Below, piece by piece: positions 57,001-60,529 of a DNA stretch of 64,000 bases (its first letter is position 1; each line of letters begins with the position of its first letter). The stretch spans positions 637,501 to 701,500 of the forward strand of contig CM067310.1 in assembly GCA_034231615.1 (NCBI GenBank), read 5' to 3'. The notes beneath the pieces are model-generated. The model did not search any database. It was not told the DNA's origin and saw only the letters and a list, made by a program, of their open reading frames with translations. The stretch comes from Meghimatium bilineatum (Eukaryota; Mollusca; Gastropoda; Stylommatophora; Philomycidae). The position numbers were made by a program, and so were the translations under genes.

Positions 57001-58363
57001 GCGTATGGAGAACTCGCGATTGCCAAAACAAATATATTATGGAGAACTCAAGGCAGGATTTCGAAAAGCTGGTGGACAGAAAAAGCGTTTCAAAGACACG
57101 CTCAAGTCATCCTTGAAACATCTTAACATTGACGTAGGCGCTTGGGAGAGCCTCGCTCAGGATAGAACGGCTTGGCGTTACAGCATTAGAACGGGAGCAC
57201 TAGCGGCAGAAGAATTCAGACAAGAAACTGCAAGACAGAAGCGGACACGTAGAAAAGAAAAAACATCTCAACCTCACACAGATACCTTCTATTGTTGTCA
57301 ATTCTGTAAAAGAACATTTTGTGCGCGCATTGGACTTGCTAGTCATTTAAAAACGCACTATTAACTTTATTATTTTATTATTTATTGTTATTATTATTAT
57401 GGTTGAGTTTTTGGTCATCGTCGATCACGACGGACGAACATCATCATACAACAGCAGAAGATTGGGTTGCAAGGCACCAGGAAGACCAAGAACTAGATAG
57501 ATGGAAACAATAAAAGAAATCTTAAATAACTACGAACTGACTATGGCCAATGCTACCCAAATGGCCAATGACAGACAACTCCAACCTCCCACCATGACGC
57601 TTAACAATGCAAGGTGAAATGACAATAGATAGATTGATAGGTTTGTCTATTTTAGATCATTGTAAGTTCTCCACAATGATTTAAAATAAACATAAAAATT
57701 TCTAGTGGGCCAGATTGGCATTCTGTGAACAACAAAGCTGGGACATCCCTGTAGTGTATTTTCTAGTGTCTATGTTGTTGCTTCATAAATAGTCACTAAT
57801 GCAGATTTGTTGTGTTTATACTGCAGTGTGCCATTCTTAATCAATAATATCATGACTTGCTTGTTTCTATTCTGTTTGATGTTGTCTTGATCTGGTCTGT
57901 AATTTCCGTTTAGTTATCACTACTGACATTGCATATATTACTTTAGATGGTATATGCAATAGAAGAACTGTTGCACACAATCTAAGGAACACAACATTTG
58001 GGAAACCATGCACAAAATGTGCAATGAGAGGATAATGGCATTCTTCTTTACTACACTAAGTAACTTGTGTTACAGGATAATGGTGATGAAATCAGTTCTA
58101 GTGTAAAAATTAATTTCAACTGATAGATATTATCTTCCATTGTAATGTAATTAGAAAATATGACCTCCATTGCTGACTTTGTTTTTATTTATTTCCAGAT
58201 GCCAAATGCATATATCACTGAAAAATATATTCGAGGAAAGTGGGGTAACATTATTATGTGGCTGTCATTGGTCCTGGGTCAGCCAGTAGCCATCTTGGCC
58301 TACTTACATGATTATTACATTGTCCACTCGCTCCCGCTATCTCCAGCCAACATCACATCATAA
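26275..58363 (+). CDS. DGAT1: Diacylglycerol O-acyltransferase 1 (DGAT1), 14 exons found, N-terminal exon missing
   Basis: DGAT1 is an ER multipass MBOAT enzyme that joins acyl-CoA to diacylglycerol, the last step of triacylglycerol synthesis. Exons: 26275-26315, 26725-26807, 28207-28259, 39307-39409, 41826-41963, 42472-42540, 44417-44520, 46955-46993, 48036-48122, 49144-49256, 52142-52207, 53491-53578, 55200-55262, 58199-58363. They total 1212 nt, join in phase at every border, have GT/AG ends and finish at TAA. The 403 residues show [12 protein letters not shown] at the start, [15 protein letters not shown] (about 165-180), [13 protein letters not shown] (240-252), FYKDWWN (272-278), [14 protein letters not shown] (His 327, matching the catalytic His of the family) and [14 protein letters not shown] near the C terminus. 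DGAT1 rather than sterol acyltransferase is supported by FYKDWWN and the C-terminal sequence. The vertebrate protein has about 90 more N-terminal residues (disordered tail plus a conserved pre-helix segment), and their exon was not found between 5.7 and 26.2 kb. Confidence 0.95.
26461..26560 (-). repeat. SINE S1 fragment, minus, partly duplicated
   Basis: GGACTACATCCTGCTGGAAA TCTAG, CCATTGTCCTGCTACAAAAG, then again GGACTACATCCTGCTG.AAAT. Reverse complement of the SINE head. Confidence 0.75.
26545..26712. repeat. About 23-bp repeat, 6-7 copies
   Basis: Unit GAATATTTATATGTAGTAAT TTG with variants. It ends 12 bp before the DGAT1 exon at 26725, within its acceptor region. Confidence 0.9.
26725..26807 (+). 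CDS. DGAT1: DGAT1 exon, 83 nt
   Basis: Acceptor CATATTCTTCAG and donor TTTAT|GTAAGT. In phase it reads (K)[27 protein letters not shown]. Matches YGILVDP...DPYSWPAPCL of the vertebrate enzyme. Confidence 0.93.
26978..27108. repeat. About 22-bp repeat, 5-6 copies
   Basis: AAGTCATATATCAATAAATA AC with variants. Confidence 0.85.
27120..27430 (-). pseudogene. LINE RT C-terminal fragment
   Basis: The - strand reads [20 protein letters not shown], then [18 protein letters not shown], then [16 protein letters not shown]. This is the 'RWFGHI.RM....GRPR..W...I' tail of an RT protein. The same family is at 34600-34740 on the + strand. Confidence 0.7.
27748..27893. repeat. Inverted pair of tRNA-like SINE heads
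   Basis: The left arm ATTCTTACAGATGACAGGAA TTGAACCAGAACCGTTCTAG CAGCACCGAATC (27751-27812) is the reverse complement, with few mismatches, of 27840-27893. On the + strand the right arm holds GGTTCAATTCC (27866-27876), a match to the RNA polymerase III B box. Related heads lie on the - strand at 47210-47300 and 47605-47680. Confidence 0.8.
27980..28130. repeat. Dispersed repeat end plus SINE S1 fragment
   Basis: GTTATTGCGGCACTCTCCAA CTTGTCGGATAGACAGTTTG GTTATTTA recurs at 33045-33100 as part of a fold-back element. At 28083-28125 CATCCTGCTAACTTGCAGGA GTTTGAGAATGAACACAGAA is a SINE S1 end in minus orientation. Confidence 0.65.
28207..28259 (+). CDS. DGAT1: DGAT1 exon, 53 nt
   Basis: Acceptor TGAATATTTCCAG and donor TCGAAG|GTAGGA. 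Reads [17 protein letters not shown], a short hydrophobic helix ending in EK like the family's FQVEKRL. The phases on both sides fit (2 nt in, phase 0 out), which makes this small divergent exon credible. Confidence 0.85.
28284..28472. repeat. 28-bp minisatellite, about 7 copies
   Basis: ATCATAAGTGCAACATGTCA CCTCAAGT, just downstream of the DGAT1 exon ending at 28259. Confidence 0.95.
28473..28670. repeat. 37-bp minisatellite, about 5 copies
   Basis: ACTTGTAGTATTCACTCATG TGGCAGCCGGGGCCTAG, adjacent to but unrelated to the 28-bp array. Confidence 0.95.
28725..29290. repeat. Dispersed repeat, related copy at 53815-54540
   Basis: Shared blocks include TATCAAATCATC.C.CAT, GATGAAGA, GGGTCAACAAATCTG, GATGATATAGTTGG.C, ACTCCTGG.AGGA, ACACACTGGAA.GCCT, AAACATGCAT.CATAAACC and AGGGATTAT.TCATCATC. 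This copy lacks the 20-bp and 18-bp arrays found inside the other one. Confidence 0.75.
29440..29960. repeat. Dispersed repeat (family of 8040) and 3' duplication
   Basis: CTCTTAGCCAAAGAGGTGTC ATTCATTGACATCGTGAACA and AGGAGCATTGGGGACTAGAA match 8040-8460. At 29835-29960 a segment with AGTGAGTTAGA.GCAGCCC and GCCCGTGTGTTGAC is duplicated. Confidence 0.7.
30030..30265. repeat. Degenerate SINE with conserved core
   Basis: GGGGTTGGCTGTCCCATCC, AAGTTGGATGTGTCAGGC, CCTGCTAATCTGCCGGAG and TTAGTCATCTCTTATAACAT GACTTGC are the same modules as 20190-20290 and 23780-24052. Confidence 0.55.
30270..31120. other. DGAT1 intron, nothing identified
   Basis: AT-rich DNA, no exon-like segment with family similarity and no clear repeat. 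Confidence 0.5.
31125..31880. repeat. Composite of dispersed repeats
   Basis: A SINE-like start (CTTCTTCTTCAACGTTCGCT CTCAAATAACC), then the 8040 family (31290-31600), then the GGTGCACCGCGAGGAGGTAC core (31690-31745), then a duplicated AAGTGGTATCTATACTGA.AT ATTTCATGTGAGAAAACT (31780-31865). The long + strand frame 31366-31977 is this composite and has no domain. Confidence 0.65.
32160..33735 (+). pseudogene. Degenerate LINE with reverse transcriptase, interrupted by a fold-back element
   Basis: The + strand reads [14 protein letters not shown], then [19 protein letters not shown] (the RT active site YADD reads YAYD here), then [18 protein letters not shown], then [17 protein letters not shown] [14 protein letters not shown], then [14 protein letters not shown], and a tail ending WRNMIAYA. 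Several stops and frameshifts; inactive. Interrupted at 32763-33099. Confidence 0.85.
32750..33112. mobile_element. Fold-back/MITE-like element with 13-bp target duplication
   Basis: TACAATATAATAA flanks the insert at 32750-32762 and 33100-33112. Removing the insert and one copy restores the RT frame ([19 protein letters not shown]). Inside, AATAGTCAAGCAAAATGAAT TAAACAGGTTACTAAAACAC TTACCTTGCCTATTAATA at 32762 is the inverse of 32977-33034 with one mismatch. A further 65 bp (TTACTGCGGCACCATCCACT ...) follows the right arm, with a relative at 27985-28035. Confidence 0.85.
33783..33812. repeat. (TG)n(G)n microsatellite
   Basis: TGTGTGTGTGTGTGTGTGGG followed by a run of G. Confidence 0.95.
33815..34425. 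other. DGAT1 intron, nothing identified
   Basis: No repeats or coding signals that I can support. Confidence 0.45.
34430..34745 (+). pseudogene. LINE RT fragments, internally deleted
   Basis: [16 protein letters not shown] (the RT block '.D..KAFD.V.R..L') followed by SGLRQ-like sequence, then directly [17 protein letters not shown] and [16 protein letters not shown]. The last part matches the C-terminal tail at 27120-27430. Most of the RT between them is deleted. Confidence 0.7.
34860..35500. other. DGAT1 intron, nothing identified
   Basis: No gene or recognised repeat. Confidence 0.45.
35510..35600. repeat. About 46-bp tandem duplication
   Basis: GCTGCACTTTTAGGGGGGTG TCGAGTGTATCATGATAGAC TGCACTATTAGGGGGGTGTC GAGTGTATC. 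Confidence 0.9.
35925..36190 (+). repeat. Dispersed repeat (family with 3737 and 16160)
   Basis: GTTCGTCCATCATAAGTGAT GATGACCATTTGTACC, ATTATGTCCTTTGTTATGAG TTCGTAAATAACTAATACG, then GAGCTCCGCTGTTGAGCTGC TGCATTTCTCCTCTTTTCAC. Confidence 0.7.
36390..36700 (-). pseudogene. LINE RT C-terminal fragment
   Basis: The - strand reads [40 protein letters not shown], the tail after the RT domain, followed by [13 protein letters not shown]. The same family is at 45040-45125 and 15085-15300. Confidence 0.75.
36720..37410. other. DGAT1 intron, nothing identified
   Basis: No repeat or coding signal that I can name. Confidence 0.45.
37420..37545. repeat. Short imperfect tandem repeats
   Basis: Three units around AGGGAGTTACAGTGAGTATT and GAGTGACTTGTGTGATAAAG. 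Confidence 0.8.
37600..37690 (-). repeat. tRNA-derived SINE head
   Basis: On the - strand TGGCCGAGAAG (complement of 37670-37680) fits the polymerase III A box. About 30 bases on, GAGTTCGATTCC (complement of 37630-37641) is one base off the B box. The body resembles a tRNA without a full set of paired stems, so this is a SINE or tRNA pseudogene rather than a working tRNA. Confidence 0.7.
37810..37908. repeat. About 34-bp repeat, 3 copies
   Basis: ATTGTCTGTCTGTCTTAGTC GACGATAATCAT, with one unit lengthened by an extra GTCT. Confidence 0.95.
38052..38170. repeat. About 29-bp repeat, 4 copies
   Basis: GCAGCGCAGCATCATGTGTG AGGTTCGCT, GC-richer than its surroundings. Confidence 0.93.
38290..38475 (-). 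pseudogene. Likely LINE RT tail remnant
   Basis: Similar in layout to 9240-9370 (CCTCCACCCTCAACTGTTCT CTGAAAGATATGTTTGGAAA). The - strand shows a degenerate RT-tail-like pattern only. Weak. Confidence 0.3.
38480..39306. other. DGAT1 intron, nothing identified
   Basis: AT-rich. The open frame at 38868-39059 ([20 protein letters not shown]) has no family match that I recognise. Confidence 0.4.
39307..39409 (+). CDS. DGAT1: DGAT1 exon, 103 nt
   Basis: Acceptor TTTATTTTTCAG and donor TTATAG|GTAAGT. Reads [20 protein letters not shown] then [14 protein letters not shown]. Follows an 11-kb intron. A decayed copy of its 3' half lies just downstream at about 39436-39486. Confidence 0.93.
39436..39486 (+). 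pseudogene. Decayed copy of the 3' half of the preceding DGAT1 exon
   Basis: Reads [15 protein letters not shown] then AGTAAGT, against [16 protein letters not shown] then GGTAAGT in the true exon at 39307-39409. Similarity continues into the intron donor. There may be a third trace at 39510-39530 (ATTATTCTTACCTACCTGC). No acceptor precedes it. Confidence 0.8.
39600..40165 (-). pseudogene. LINE RT fragment with small tandem repeat
   Basis: The - strand reads [34 protein letters not shown] across frameshifts, the same element as 45050-45850. At 39955-40060 a 33-bp unit (ATTTATCTATCAATAGTTGG ATACTAAGT) is present three times, while the sister copy at 46580-46610 has one. Confidence 0.75.
40329..40457. 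repeat. 16-bp tandem repeat, 8 copies
   Basis: Perfect units of TGCTTCAGATGTGACA. Confidence 0.97.
40970..41172. repeat. 39-bp repeat with two alternating unit types
   Basis: Type A GGATCTACATGTCCAGAGCA AACAAGTTTATGCTGTTAG alternates with type B GGTC(A/G)ACATGTCCAGAACA AACAAGTTTATGTTGTTAG. More decayed units lie at 41632-41740, separated by a LINE fragment. Confidence 0.93.
41165..41650 (-). pseudogene. Non-LTR RNase H and C-terminal fragment
   Basis: The - strand reads [25 protein letters not shown], then further along [20 protein letters not shown] and [12 protein letters not shown]. This matches RNase H (W.PGHVG..G.E.AD.L) and the cysteine-containing tail. It sits inside the 39-bp array, splitting it into 40970-41172 and 41632-41740. 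Confidence 0.75.
41826..41963 (+). CDS. DGAT1: DGAT1 exon, 138 nt
   Basis: Acceptor TGTAATCCTCAG and donor CACAAG|GTAGGC. In phase it reads [20 protein letters not shown] then [19 protein letters not shown]. Matches LKLFSYRDVNSWCR of the family. The basic stretch continues the cytosolic loop. Confidence 0.93.
42001..42092. repeat. (TC)n(TA)n microsatellite
   Basis: About 22 bp of TC followed by about 67 bp of TA. Confidence 0.97.
42105..42466. repeat. About 19-bp and 34-bp mixed minisatellite
   Basis: Short units GTTTTACCCACAGTTATTT are intermixed with longer ones (ATTTGGTAGCTTTTTACCCA CAGTTAGTTGTTTT). The array runs up to the acceptor of the DGAT1 exon at 42472. Its units contain CCCACAG, a splice-acceptor-like string. 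Confidence 0.93.
42472..42540 (+). CDS. DGAT1: DGAT1 exon, 69 nt
   Basis: Acceptor GTTTATTACAG and donor TTAAAG|GTAAGC. Reads [23 protein letters not shown], matching SYPDNLTYRD. The donor is followed by a tandem array whose units each begin GTAAGCTG or GTAAACTG. Confidence 0.93.
42541..42775. repeat. 25-bp repeat carrying a donor-like sequence, about 9-10 copies
   Basis: Units GTAAGCTGTTTGTCTATTTA TAGAG and GTAAACTGTTTGTCTATTTA TAGAG start exactly at the DGAT1 donor (42541). Several unit borders read AGAG|GTAAGCT, a good U1 match. Confidence 0.93.
42855..43030 (+). pseudogene. LINE C-terminal tail fragment
   Basis: Reads [22 protein letters not shown], the 'E...HYL..C....R' tail of RNase H-type non-LTR proteins. 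Confidence 0.5.
43120..43220. repeat. Imperfect duplication
   Basis: CTGACAGAGGA.CCTAATTGA AGTAGCACCT and CCTGACAGAGGAGCCTAATT GAAATAACACCT. Confidence 0.8.
43380..44165. other. DGAT1 intron with small duplications only
   Basis: AACTTTATCTTGTAAAGCTG TGCACA is repeated at 43687 and 43740, and TTGACAGAAGTTCAAGTATG T at 43527 and 43576. No gene. Confidence 0.6.
44172..44345 (+). repeat. SINE, family S1
   Basis: CTTCTTCAGCGAGCATTCTC AAACTCCCACTGGATCTCTC TTGCAG, then CTACTATATTTCCAGCAGGA TGTAGTCCAGAGA. Its first 60 bases are the closest single copy to the satellite unit at 6716-8038. Confidence 0.85.
44417..44520 (+). CDS. DGAT1: DGAT1 exon, 104 nt
   Basis: Acceptor TTTTTTTCCACAG and donor GAGATG|GTGAGT. 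Reads (D)[18 protein letters not shown] then [16 protein letters not shown], the most conserved family segment in the window. Confidence 0.97.
44930..45030. repeat. Short tandem repeat of TAATCTTAACCCCAGCC
   Basis: 17-bp units, about four copies with a decayed edge. Confidence 0.85.
45847..46524 (+). mobile_element. Composite insertion in the LINE, with SINE S1 and an unknown reading frame
   Basis: GCAAAAGGTCTTGC (45833-45846) and GCAAAGGCCTTGC (46525-46537) flank the segment like a decayed target duplication, and the LINE continues on both sides. Inside are a SINE S1 (46043-46215) and an open + strand stretch of about 100 codons. Confidence 0.55.
46043..46215 (+). repeat. SINE, family S1
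   Basis: CTTCAGTGTTCATTCTCAAA, GATTTCCAACAGGATGTAAT CCAGAGAATGGAAATGCATT GTGTCACCATTTTATTTATG. A small internal duplication (TATCCTA.CAGATTTCCAAC AG) is present. Confidence 0.8.
46230..46549 (+). pseudogene. Unrecognised coding-like fragment
   Basis: About 105 codons without a stop, with normal amino-acid mix: [54 protein letters not shown]. It is unlike the AT-biased junk frames around it. No start codon of its own within the segment and no splice sites argued. It may be a piece of a transposon or captured host sequence. Function unknown. Confidence 0.35.
46955..46993 (+). CDS. DGAT1: DGAT1 exon, 39 nt
   Basis: Acceptor TTTCTGATCCAG and donor CAACAA|GTAAGT. Reads [13 protein letters not shown], matching LFFTQLQVGLIQQ. 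In-frame small exon. Confidence 0.92.
47205..47300 (-). repeat. tRNA-like SINE head, copy 1
   Basis: On the - strand ATTGGGTGCCGTTGAACGTA CTGGTTCAGTTCCTGTTAGA CTCAAG. The segment CTGGTTCAGTTCC resembles a B box. Same family as 27840-27893. Confidence 0.6.
47605..47682 (-). repeat. tRNA-like SINE head, copy 2
   Basis: CTTGAGTCTAACGGGAACTG AACCAGTCCGTTCAACGGCA CCCAATCACC on the + strand, a direct repeat of copy 1 about 390 bp upstream. Confidence 0.65.
47690..47855 (-). pseudogene. Non-LTR element C-terminal tail
   Basis: The - strand reads [20 protein letters not shown] then [17 protein letters not shown]. This is the C.CG...T.EHIL.DCP motif at the end of RNase H-type non-LTR proteins. Related to 11590-11815. 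Confidence 0.7.
48036..48122 (+). CDS. DGAT1: DGAT1 exon, 87 nt
   Basis: Acceptor TTACATTTTCAG and donor CTATCA|GTAAGT. Reads [20 protein letters not shown] then MLERLLKLS, matching WMVPTIQNS...IIERLLKLA. Confidence 0.95.
48590..48765 (-). repeat. SINE S1 end, tandemly tripled
   Basis: Three successive copies around TGCTAATCTGCAGGAGTTTG AGGCAATGCAAAGCATTCAG TTCT, the last one ending GAATTTGAGAATAAATGCAG AAGAAG like the reversed SINE head. Confidence 0.75.
48938..49112 (+). repeat. SINE, family S1, just upstream of a DGAT1 exon
   Basis: CTTCTTCTTCAGCATTCATT CTCAAACTCCTGCTGGATCT CTATTGTAGCAGGAC, TTCTAGATTTCCAGCAGGAT GTTG and TGTGTCGCTGTTTTATTTGC. Ends about 30 bp before the exon at 49144. A minus fragment lies at 48825-48880. 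Confidence 0.85.
49144..49256 (+). CDS. DGAT1: DGAT1 exon, 113 nt, FYKDWW motif
   Basis: Acceptor ATGTTTGTTGCAG and donor TTGGTG|GTGAGC. Reads [20 protein letters not shown] then [17 protein letters not shown]. The second Trp of FYKDWWN is split across the intron. This motif is tied to acyl-CoA/DAG binding and catalysis in the family. Confidence 0.97.
49260..49750. other. DGAT1 intron, nothing identified
   Basis: No repeat or exon recognised. Confidence 0.45.
49755..50677 (-). pseudogene. Merlin/ISXO2-like DNA transposase relic
   Basis: On the - strand the N-terminal part (50180-50677, open for 165 codons) reads [20 protein letters not shown], then [17 protein letters not shown], then [15 protein letters not shown]. 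This is the W.C......S.R..T.F..S.L.....L.L.Y.W...........A..W....R pattern of ISXO2/Merlin transposases. Further on (49870-49960) the - strand reads [16 protein letters not shown], matching the C-terminal 'HTN.IEG.W...K' segment with the catalytic Glu. The middle, with the two catalytic Asp, is largely lost. Terminal inverted repeats were not found. Confidence 0.65.
50790..51765. other. DGAT1 intron, nothing identified
   Basis: No repeat or gene that I can support. The start (CAGTATAAACCCTATATAAC) looks like the end of a DNA transposon, but no partner end was found. Confidence 0.35.
51770..51960. repeat. About 90-bp direct duplication
   Basis: GAGGACAGCTCCTTGAAGTG GAGATGGAAGCTTAGTCCAG CCGACAGAGGCTGG recurs about 80 bp later with small changes. 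Confidence 0.88.
52142..52207 (+). CDS. DGAT1: DGAT1 exon, 66 nt
   Basis: Acceptor ATTTTTTTTCTAG and donor TTCAAG|GTAAGA. Reads (W)[21 protein letters not shown]. The WQNWN.PVH segment is characteristic of DGAT1 and sterol acyltransferases. Confidence 0.96.
52610..52795 (+). pseudogene. Non-LTR RNase H N-terminal fragment
   Basis: Reads [14 protein letters not shown], then [18 protein letters not shown], then [13 protein letters not shown]. The IYTDGSV box carries the first catalytic Asp of RNase H. The dispersed 8040-family repeat follows in minus orientation. Confidence 0.7.
52840..53410 (-). repeat. Dispersed repeat (8040 family), minus orientation
   Basis: GAATGACACCTCAGCTAAGA AGG, TCTGTCGAGTTCTTCC and GAGAAAAGGTTCAGTACCTG ATGGGCACA are reverse complements of blocks in 31290-31600 and 62780-63100. 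Ends near AGGTGGAAATCACATGATTT. Confidence 0.7.
53491..53578 (+). CDS. DGAT1: DGAT1 exon, 88 nt, catalytic His
   Basis: Acceptor GATTTGTTTTCAG and donor CATGAG|GTCAGG, a weaker donor than the others. Reads (R)[18 protein letters not shown] then [11 protein letters not shown]. The His of FFHE is the MBOAT catalytic residue (His415 in the human enzyme). Confidence 0.96.
53868..54108. repeat. 19-bp minisatellite, about 12 copies
   Basis: TCTCAATTTCTTACTTTTG and a TCTCAATTTCTGACTTTTG variant that dominates the second half. Confidence 0.95.
54433..54489. repeat. 18-bp repeat, about 3-4 copies
   Basis: TCACAGCTACCTCTTCTG perfect units. Confidence 0.93.
54530..54605. repeat. About 38-bp direct duplication
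   Basis: CAAATATCTGACTTTAGTTT TAGTACTAT and AAAATATCTGACTTTAGTTT TAGTACTAT. Confidence 0.88.
54886..55131. repeat. About 28-bp minisatellite, 9 copies
   Basis: AGAATAAGACTGGATAGGAT AACAGAGT with length variants (AACAGT, AAGATAGAGC). Ends about 70 bp before the DGAT1 exon at 55200. Confidence 0.95.
55200..55262 (+). CDS. DGAT1: DGAT1 exon, 63 nt
   Basis: Acceptor TTCCGTTGTTGCAG and donor ATGCAG|GTGAGT. Reads [21 protein letters not shown], matching [20 protein letters not shown]. Flanked on both sides by minisatellites. Confidence 0.96.
55463..56002. repeat. 27-bp minisatellite, about 20 copies, nearly perfect
   Basis: ATTGAGTCTGATATTGTTCA TGTATAG, essentially invariant until the final units, one of which lacks TCT. 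Three frames stay open through it (two on the - strand, one on the +) because the unit is a multiple of three. Confidence 0.97.
56215..56447 (+). pseudogene. Older LINE RT tail, 5' part
   Basis: Frames give MKCLRKAIN-like sequence, then [39 protein letters not shown]. Split by the insertion at 56448-57455. The reading frame resumes at 57456. Confidence 0.8.
56448..57455 (+). mobile_element. Young 5'-truncated LINE nested in the older LINE
   Basis: An open frame of about 300 codons encodes the end of an RT protein: [73 protein letters not shown], and a C-terminal C2H2-type finger [25 protein letters not shown] then TAA. The 3' UTR ends GACGGACGAACATCAT. CATACAACAGC flanks it at 56448-56458 and 57445-57455 as target duplication. 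No stops in the retained part, and a near-identical copy at 24747-25135, so it is recent. The RT active site (YADD) is upstream of the truncation and absent. Confidence 0.92.
57456..57620 (+). pseudogene. Older LINE RT tail, 3' part
   Basis: After the insertion the frame continues [14 protein letters not shown], one stop where Trp is expected, then [31 protein letters not shown]. This is the usual 'GRPR.RW...I' end of an RT protein. Confidence 0.8.
57630..58198. other. DGAT1 last intron, nothing identified
   Basis: No repeat or exon recognised. Confidence 0.45.
58199..58363 (+). CDS. DGAT1: DGAT1 last exon, stop at 58361-58363
   Basis: Acceptor TTTTTATTTATTTCCAG. Reads [40 protein letters not shown] then [14 protein letters not shown] and TAA. 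Matches the family's final two helices. The tail after HDYY is short, as in vertebrates. Confidence 0.96.
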   Translation: MPNAYITEKYIRGKWGNIIMWLSLVLGQPVAILAYLHDYYIVHSLPLSPANITS

Positions 58364-58601
58364 ACACAGGATTTTACCTCATCAAGGCCATCAAGTTAGC
58401 ATCAGAGTTCCATTGGGTTCCATCAGAGCAAAGTTTATGAATAGTATCATTAATCAAAAATAGTTTGAGATATTGTAGTAGTTATTTTATCATCGCATAG
58501 TATCTCCGCATAGATGTCATTGTATAGATGTCATTGTATAGATGTCTTCATATAGGTGTCTTTGAAGTTTACTATGAATTAAATGGCCAGAGTTGATGTC
58601 T

Positions 58602-58607
58602 AATAAA
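58602..58607 (+). terminator. DGAT1 polyadenylation signal
   Basis: AATAAA about 240 bp after the DGAT1 stop, the first canonical hexamer in the 3' UTR. A duplicated CAACCAACCTTAGAACGGCAAAAC follows at 58625-58683. Confidence 0.55.
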
Positions 58608-58789
58608 AAGTTCAGCCAAGAATTGCAACCAACCTTAGAACGGCAAAACGTATGATCTGTAACCAACCTTAGAACGGCAAAACACATGAGTAGCTGCAGC
58701 TGCAGCTGTAAACTGTAATGAATGGACCCACTGGCTCAAAAGGAAGAGTAGTATATGCAGACATGTCCCAATCAAATCCATACAATAGT

Positions 58790-58935
58790 ATACATAAACT
58801 ACACTGCAAAGACCAAACCACAATATTTAGGCTGCGAACAACACATGTACAACTTAACAAACATCTACAAAGAATTACTACAGATCATACACCATGCTGC
58901 AACGACTGCAACAGACATTTGGTTGAGTCCCTCAA
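58790..58935 (+). pseudogene. Non-LTR C-terminal fragment
   Basis: Reads TIFRLRTTHVQLNKHLQRIT TDHTPCCNDCNRHLVESL, the 'IFRLRT.H..L..HL......S..C..C' segment that follows RNase H in this family (compare 23305-23400). Confidence 0.65.
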
Positions 58936-58939
58936 CATG

Positions 58940-59060
58940 CTGACATGTGGCTGGGACCCTCAATATACAGGTGTTTGGTTGGGCCCTTCAACACACTGGT
59001 GATTGGTTGGGCCCTTAAATACACAGGAGTTTGATTCTGTCTCTAAACACACAGGTGTTT
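58940..59060. repeat. About 32-bp imperfect repeats
   Basis: Four units around ACAC.GGTG.TTGGTTGGGCC CTTCAA. Confidence 0.7.
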
Positions 59061-59539
59061 GTCTGAAATTGAAATGGATGGTTTTAATAGTAGTTACGAA
59101 TGGTTGGAAATTGAAATGTAAGCATCTCCTGGGCTTTCCTTTATGGCAAAACGGCAGTGACTATCAGCCTCCTTCTCAGAACGGGTAATTGCCATATATT
59201 TCCTGTTGGTGTTGGTCCTTAAACATTGAGCACTTTTTCCTAGGAGCATAGATCATTCAATTGACCAAGTTTGTTTACATTGGTACTGTGAGACTGTCTC
59301 ACTAACTTCTTTGTTAGGGAATCGAACATCCTTAGTATAAGTTATTATAACTTGTTATGATTGAACACTTTCGCTTCATATGTTAATCTCCCACTGCCGT
59401 GCCATTTTTTGGTAAGTTCTGCATGTCATAATTTTAAGAAATAATTAAAAATATCAACCAACAATGTTGGGACTGAAATTTTCAGAAAGCGTTCGGGCAG
59501 TAAGCTTTTCATAACCATTTATCTCAAACTTGTATTCAA

Positions 59540-59800
59540 TCAATCAGGTGCCATGCCGAGTGACGTAGGCGATCTTGCTTCTCCACAACTCTATCTCTTG
59601 TGTTGTTAATAAGTTCAGTTGTTGACTTTTTTTGTGCTACAGTGAAAATCCATCCAGAAATTTCTCTCTTTGTCTTCCTCTGTCTCTTCTTGTCATGATT
59701 TTTCTGGTGGTTACTAAATGTTAAAGTTTTGCTTTTCTCAACACATGCCCTAAAAATCTTGATTGTCTGTTTCAAATTTTTACTACAGTTTACCGGGTAT
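59540..59800 (-). pseudogene. LINE 3' coding tail
   Basis: The - strand is open and reads KREISGWIFTVAQKKSTTEL INNTRDRVVEKQDRLRHSAW. Sister tails: 33600-33730 (+), 63700-63960 (-) and 15905-15970 (-). Confidence 0.65.
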
Positions 59801-59997
59801 CTTTTTATTAAAAATATATCCATTATTTTTATGAATAGTTTTGTGGCAGTGTGAAGCTTCCATGGGCATCCATCACATGCTCCTGTCAAACGATCTTGTA
59901 TCAATCTATGACTGTCATTACTTTAATCATAGTCCAGTTCTGTATCTAATTATAATATTTTGTCATTATTACACGTTAGAAGACATAATAAGTGTCA

Positions 59998-60066
59998 TTT
60001 TGGACCAGGTATCATCAACTACATCATACATTTTGGACCAGGTATCATCAACTACATCATACATTT
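59998..60066. repeat. 33-bp duplication
   Basis: TTTTGGACCAGGTATCATCA ACTACATCATACA twice. Confidence 0.95.
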
Positions 60067-60529
60067 TGGAGTATCCAGTACTCAAACTATCAGCATTGAA
60101 CTAATCCACTAATGGGTGGGTACCATATTGGAATGATATTTGTAAAACATGGGGAGTCACGCACTAATACCTTGTAGAGTCAGCACAATTATCCCCAGAA
60201 AACATAATATTCACAAATGAAAAAAAATTGTCTCCCACAGCATAAGGGACTTTCGTCATCTGCAGCGGAAAAAATGTTGAAATCGCTTGTTATTATTCTG
60301 AATATTGTTGGTTCTCTGGACGGAATATAGAGACAACAAATGATGTGATATAGGAAAATCAGTTTCTTGTACTTACTGTGGGAATATATATATATATATA
60401 TATTGTGTGTGTGTGCTTTTTAATTATCACTGAATTTTCTACTGAAATGTACCTGTGACTAAATGGTAACACCTGCTGCAAACATTCAATAGACATTGTA
60501 ACATACATCTGTTTGTGAATGAAAGGAAA

